Below, piece after piece: positions 5,724 through 7,477 of a DNA stretch of 7,477 nucleotides. The notes beneath the pieces were generated by a model. The model saw nothing but the letters and a program-made list of their open reading frames with translations, was not told the origin of the DNA and searched no databases. The DNA comes from Granulicatella adiacens. Its GTDB lineage: Bacteria; Bacillota; Bacilli; Lactobacillales; Aerococcaceae. Numbering within the stretch: position 1 is the stretch's first letter; every line of letters begins with the position of its first letter. The stretch is taken from assembly GCA_018364485.1 (NCBI GenBank), contig JAGZLX010000076.1, positions 1 through 7,477 on the forward strand. Reading direction: 5' to 3'. The translations under genes were made by a program, and so were the position numbers.

Positions 5724-7300
5724 AATGATTTCTCCTTCCCTAAGTAAATCACTTCATCAAATAAATCGCGATGTTCTTCAAAAAAATGATGTGTCACAAT
5801 CACAAGGGTTAGGTTAGGATTTTGAAGGAGTTGAACTTCTATACTTCGCGCACTTTCCAAATCTAAATTCGCGGTACTTTCATCAAGTAATAACACCTTA
5901 TCTGATTCAAGTAACGTTCTAGCAAGCGCTAATCGTTGTCGTTGCCCTCCTGATAACTTAGTTCCATGTTCACTAACAACTTCCTGAGCATTCGTAAATT
6001 GATTCAATCCCATTTGACTAGACTCTTCCTCAAACGGACGCTCTTCCCATAGCGTAATATTATCTTTTACTGTGGCGTTAAAAATATGGTTCTTCTGAGG
6101 ATTGTAAGCAGTAATATTACGCAACTGTACAATTTGTTCCTTAGAAAGAGACTTCCCATCGAGAATCACTTCACCTGTAAACTCGTGATTTCGACCGGCT
6201 AAGAAATTCAATAACGTTGATTTTCCAGTACCGCTATCCCCTAACAACGCATATTTCTTTCCTTTTTCGATAGTGAAGGTCACGGGCTGTACAATGACAT
6301 GCCCATTCACGCTGACGGTGACATCTCGTAACGATAAAGTCTGTTGCAGAGAGCTGTTGTCTGGTTGTAAATTCGAATCTGCTTCTAAGCTATTAAATTT
6401 ATCAAAATAAACATGAATCGATTTTAACTGAACTAATTGTTGAACGACTTGTTCTAACGATGCAAAGCAGTTAAATGTAAGAGAGCCTGCTGCAGTAAAT
6501 GCCCCTACTGAAATCATTCCAGCAAACACCATGATTCCGGCTACGACATCCACTGAAATTTTCCCAATGAAATTCAGTAACGAAATGCACAATTGTACAA
6601 AAGAAAATTTCTTTCGATAACTTACTTTAACGTCTGATAATGCATCTGAAGCGACTTTAATTCGCTTCACAAATTGTCCCACTGCATTCGAGGTATAAAA
6701 CACTTCGAATCCTTTAAATAAGTTTTGAACGGTTGTAGTAAATTCTTCATTGGCAGCAGATAGATTTGAAGTAGCTTCCTTGGTTTGTTTTTGAAACCAC
6801 TTTGGCGTGAAAAAAAGCATCAATGCTACTAAAACAGTCACTACTGCTAATCCCCAATGGAATAGTGAGAGAGAAATCAATGCAAAGATCAGCATCATTC
6901 CACTTCCAATGCTGTTGAATAACACAGCAAATCCATTGTCTTCTAATTGCTCTAAATCGCTTGTAAACCATGAAACGTACGCAGAAACATCTTTTTCTGT
7001 CACTGTTGAATAATTCGCACGACCGATTCTGTCAGCAATTTCTCCTCGGATTTCAATGCTAATTTTTTGGATGAGTTTATTCAATTGCACATTATATCCA
7101 TATAACGATGCCAAATAAACTCCACAGAAAGCTATTCCTACTAACTTCCACATTAAAAACGTAGAAAAATCTCCCTTTACCAAAGCATTAAATGCTGGTG
7201 CATTCAACGAAATACTTATAATAGAGGATGCATTTTCCAAAAAAGATAATAACACCACAACAAGAGATGCTACTTTATGCCTGAGCAGATACTGTTTCAT
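5720..7300 (-). CDS. ABC exporter half-transporter (permease fused to ATPase), first subunit
   Basis: This 526-residue protein has the same build as the gene that follows it: about six hydrophobic segments within residues 10-285, then an ATPase domain. Motifs are Walker A GDSGTGKST (354-362), Q402 in NPQKNH, LSGGQ (449-453), Walker B VLLLDE (469-474) with the catalytic glutamate, and H504. The exporter loop reads SAYVSWFTSDLEQLED at 106-121. Across an 82-residue ATPase stretch (from VQPVTF to ITLW, 337-418) I count 62 identities with the partner, and both begin MKQ. The two genes therefore look like an old tandem duplication. Both subunits keep all catalytic residues, so both ATP sites may be active, unlike many heterodimeric exporters. 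The A-loop aromatic is absent here too (VSVNGH). Translation starts at ATG 7300 behind GGGAGA, 8 nt away, and transcription from the promoter at 7351-7379. The function is export, with unknown substrate. Confidence 0.87.
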   Translation of the reverse strand: MKQYLLRHKVASLVVVLLSFLENASSIISISLNAPAFNALVKGDFSTFLMWKLVGIAFCGVYLASLYGYNVQLNKLIQKISIEIRGEIADRIGRANYSTVTEKDVSAYVSWFTSDLEQLEDNGFAVLFNSIGSGMMLIFALISLSLFHWGLAVVTVLVALMLFFTPKWFQKQTKEATSNLSAANEEFTTTVQNLFKGFEVFYTSNAVGQFVKRIKVASDALSDVKVSYRKKFSFVQLCISLLNFIGKISVDVVAGIMVFAGMISVGAFTAAGSLTFNCFASLEQVVQQLVQLKSIHVYFDKFNSLEADSNLQPDNSSLQQTLSLRDVTVSVNGHVIVQPVTFTIEKGKKYALLGDSGTGKSTLLNFLAGRNHEFTGEVILDGKSLSKEQIVQLRNITAYNPQKNHIFNATVKDNITLWEERPFEEESSQMGLNQFTNAQEVVSEHGTKLSGGQRQRLALARTLLESDKVLLLDESTANLDLESARSIEVQLLQNPNLTLVIVTHHFFEEHRDLFDEVIYLGKEKSL

Positions 7301-7350
7301 TGATTCGTTCTCCCATTTTTCAATGTCTAAAAAATTATAAGATTAACCCC

Positions 7351-7379
7351 ATTATACTCCCGTCATAAAACAGGAACAA
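7351..7379 (-). promoter_or_regulatory. Promoter of the ABC transporter-acetyltransferase operon
   Basis: The minus strand carries TTGTTC (7379-7374), a 17-nt spacer, and a perfect TATAAT (7356-7351). Transcription should start near 7344, leaving a leader of about 44 nt before the ATG at 7300. A second TATAAT (7339-7334) lies in the leader but has no matching -35. No operator or riboswitch-like structure is visible in the leader. Confidence 0.75.
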
Positions 7380-7382
7380 TAC

Positions 7383-7420
7383 AAAAAACGTGGAGATTTC
7401 GTACTTTCTCCACGTTTTTT
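7383..7420 (-). terminator. Strong intrinsic terminator upstream of the ABC operon
   Basis: ACGTGGAGA (7388-7396) pairs perfectly with TCTCCACGT (7407-7415) around a 10-nt loop. The stem extends through an A run (7383-7387) paired with a T run (7416-7420). The minus-strand transcript ends in TTTTTT, so it can terminate a leftward gene entering from the right edge. The hairpin is symmetrical and could act in both directions. It ends just before the -35 of the ABC promoter, insulating that operon. Confidence 0.85.
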
Positions 7421-7440
7421 CAATTAAAATATTGGATTAT

Positions 7441-7477
7441 TTAATTTTCCACATACGCCTTTGCTTGAACAATACGC
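7441..7477 (-). CDS. Possible 3' end of a minus-strand gene (partial)
   Basis: On the minus strand one frame reads RIVQAKAYVEN and then TAA (7443-7441), 20 nt before the terminator hairpin. The position suggests the tail of a leftward gene whose body lies beyond the right edge. All three minus frames contain a stop before the hairpin, so the frame choice rests on the plausible composition only. The fragment is too short to identify. Confidence 0.4.
   Translation of the reverse strand, partial: RIVQAKAYVEN

Noticed and set aside
5494..5817. A plus-strand 107-codon frame across the ABC gene junction
   Set aside because: It is antisense to both ABC genes, which have full motifs and coupled translation, and it has no recognisable features.
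7301..7344. Riboswitch or attenuator in the ABC operon leader
   Set aside because: The leader is only about 44 nt, AT-rich, and shows no stable stem or terminator before the start codon.

Overview
The window looks like a low-GC Gram-positive (Bacillota) chromosome, most likely from the Lactobacillales. The signs are AGGAGG-type ribosome binding sites with 7-8 nt spacing, sigma-A-like promoters with extended -10 (TGn) elements, short intrinsic terminators, and the protein families present. The species assignment is inference. No rRNA, tRNA, CRISPR array, insertion sequence or prophage signal was seen.

Left part (1-2123, minus strand): two genes read leftward. The upstream one encodes a 23S rRNA guanine-N1 methyltransferase of the RlmA family. 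It is followed after 43 nt by a gene that runs off the left edge. That partial product has a charged N-terminal tail, a stretch resembling the domain-2 beta-barrel of translation GTPases, and a region resembling SseB. The gap carries its own extended -10 element, overlapped by an imperfect inverted repeat.

Middle (2124-3518): a divergent promoter region separates rlmA from a plus-strand CobW/COG0523 P-loop GTPase gene. Its protein has the CxCC metal motif and an internal stretch with 24 histidines, so it is probably a metal (likely zinc) chaperone. Unusually, its guanine-specificity motif reads SKHS where the family normally has NKxD. This gene and the leftward operon to its right converge, each ending in its own intrinsic terminator. 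The two terminators share a 13-nt sequence in inverted orientation.

Right part (3519-7345, minus strand): a three-gene operon starts at a good promoter (TTGTTC, 17 nt, TATAAT). It encodes two half-size ABC exporters, clearly paralogous, whose genes overlap by 4 nt (ATGA). After an 18-nt gap comes a sugar O-acetyltransferase of the maltose/galactoside acetyltransferase family. The pair probably forms a heterodimeric exporter; its substrate cannot be told from the sequence. At the far right, a strong hairpin terminator and about 12 codons suggest the 3' end of another minus-strand gene.

Most of the window is ordinary housekeeping and transport content. The items most worth a second look are the degenerate G4 motif in the His-rich GTPase, the barrel plus SseB-like architecture, and the ABC pair lacking the usual A-loop aromatic residue.
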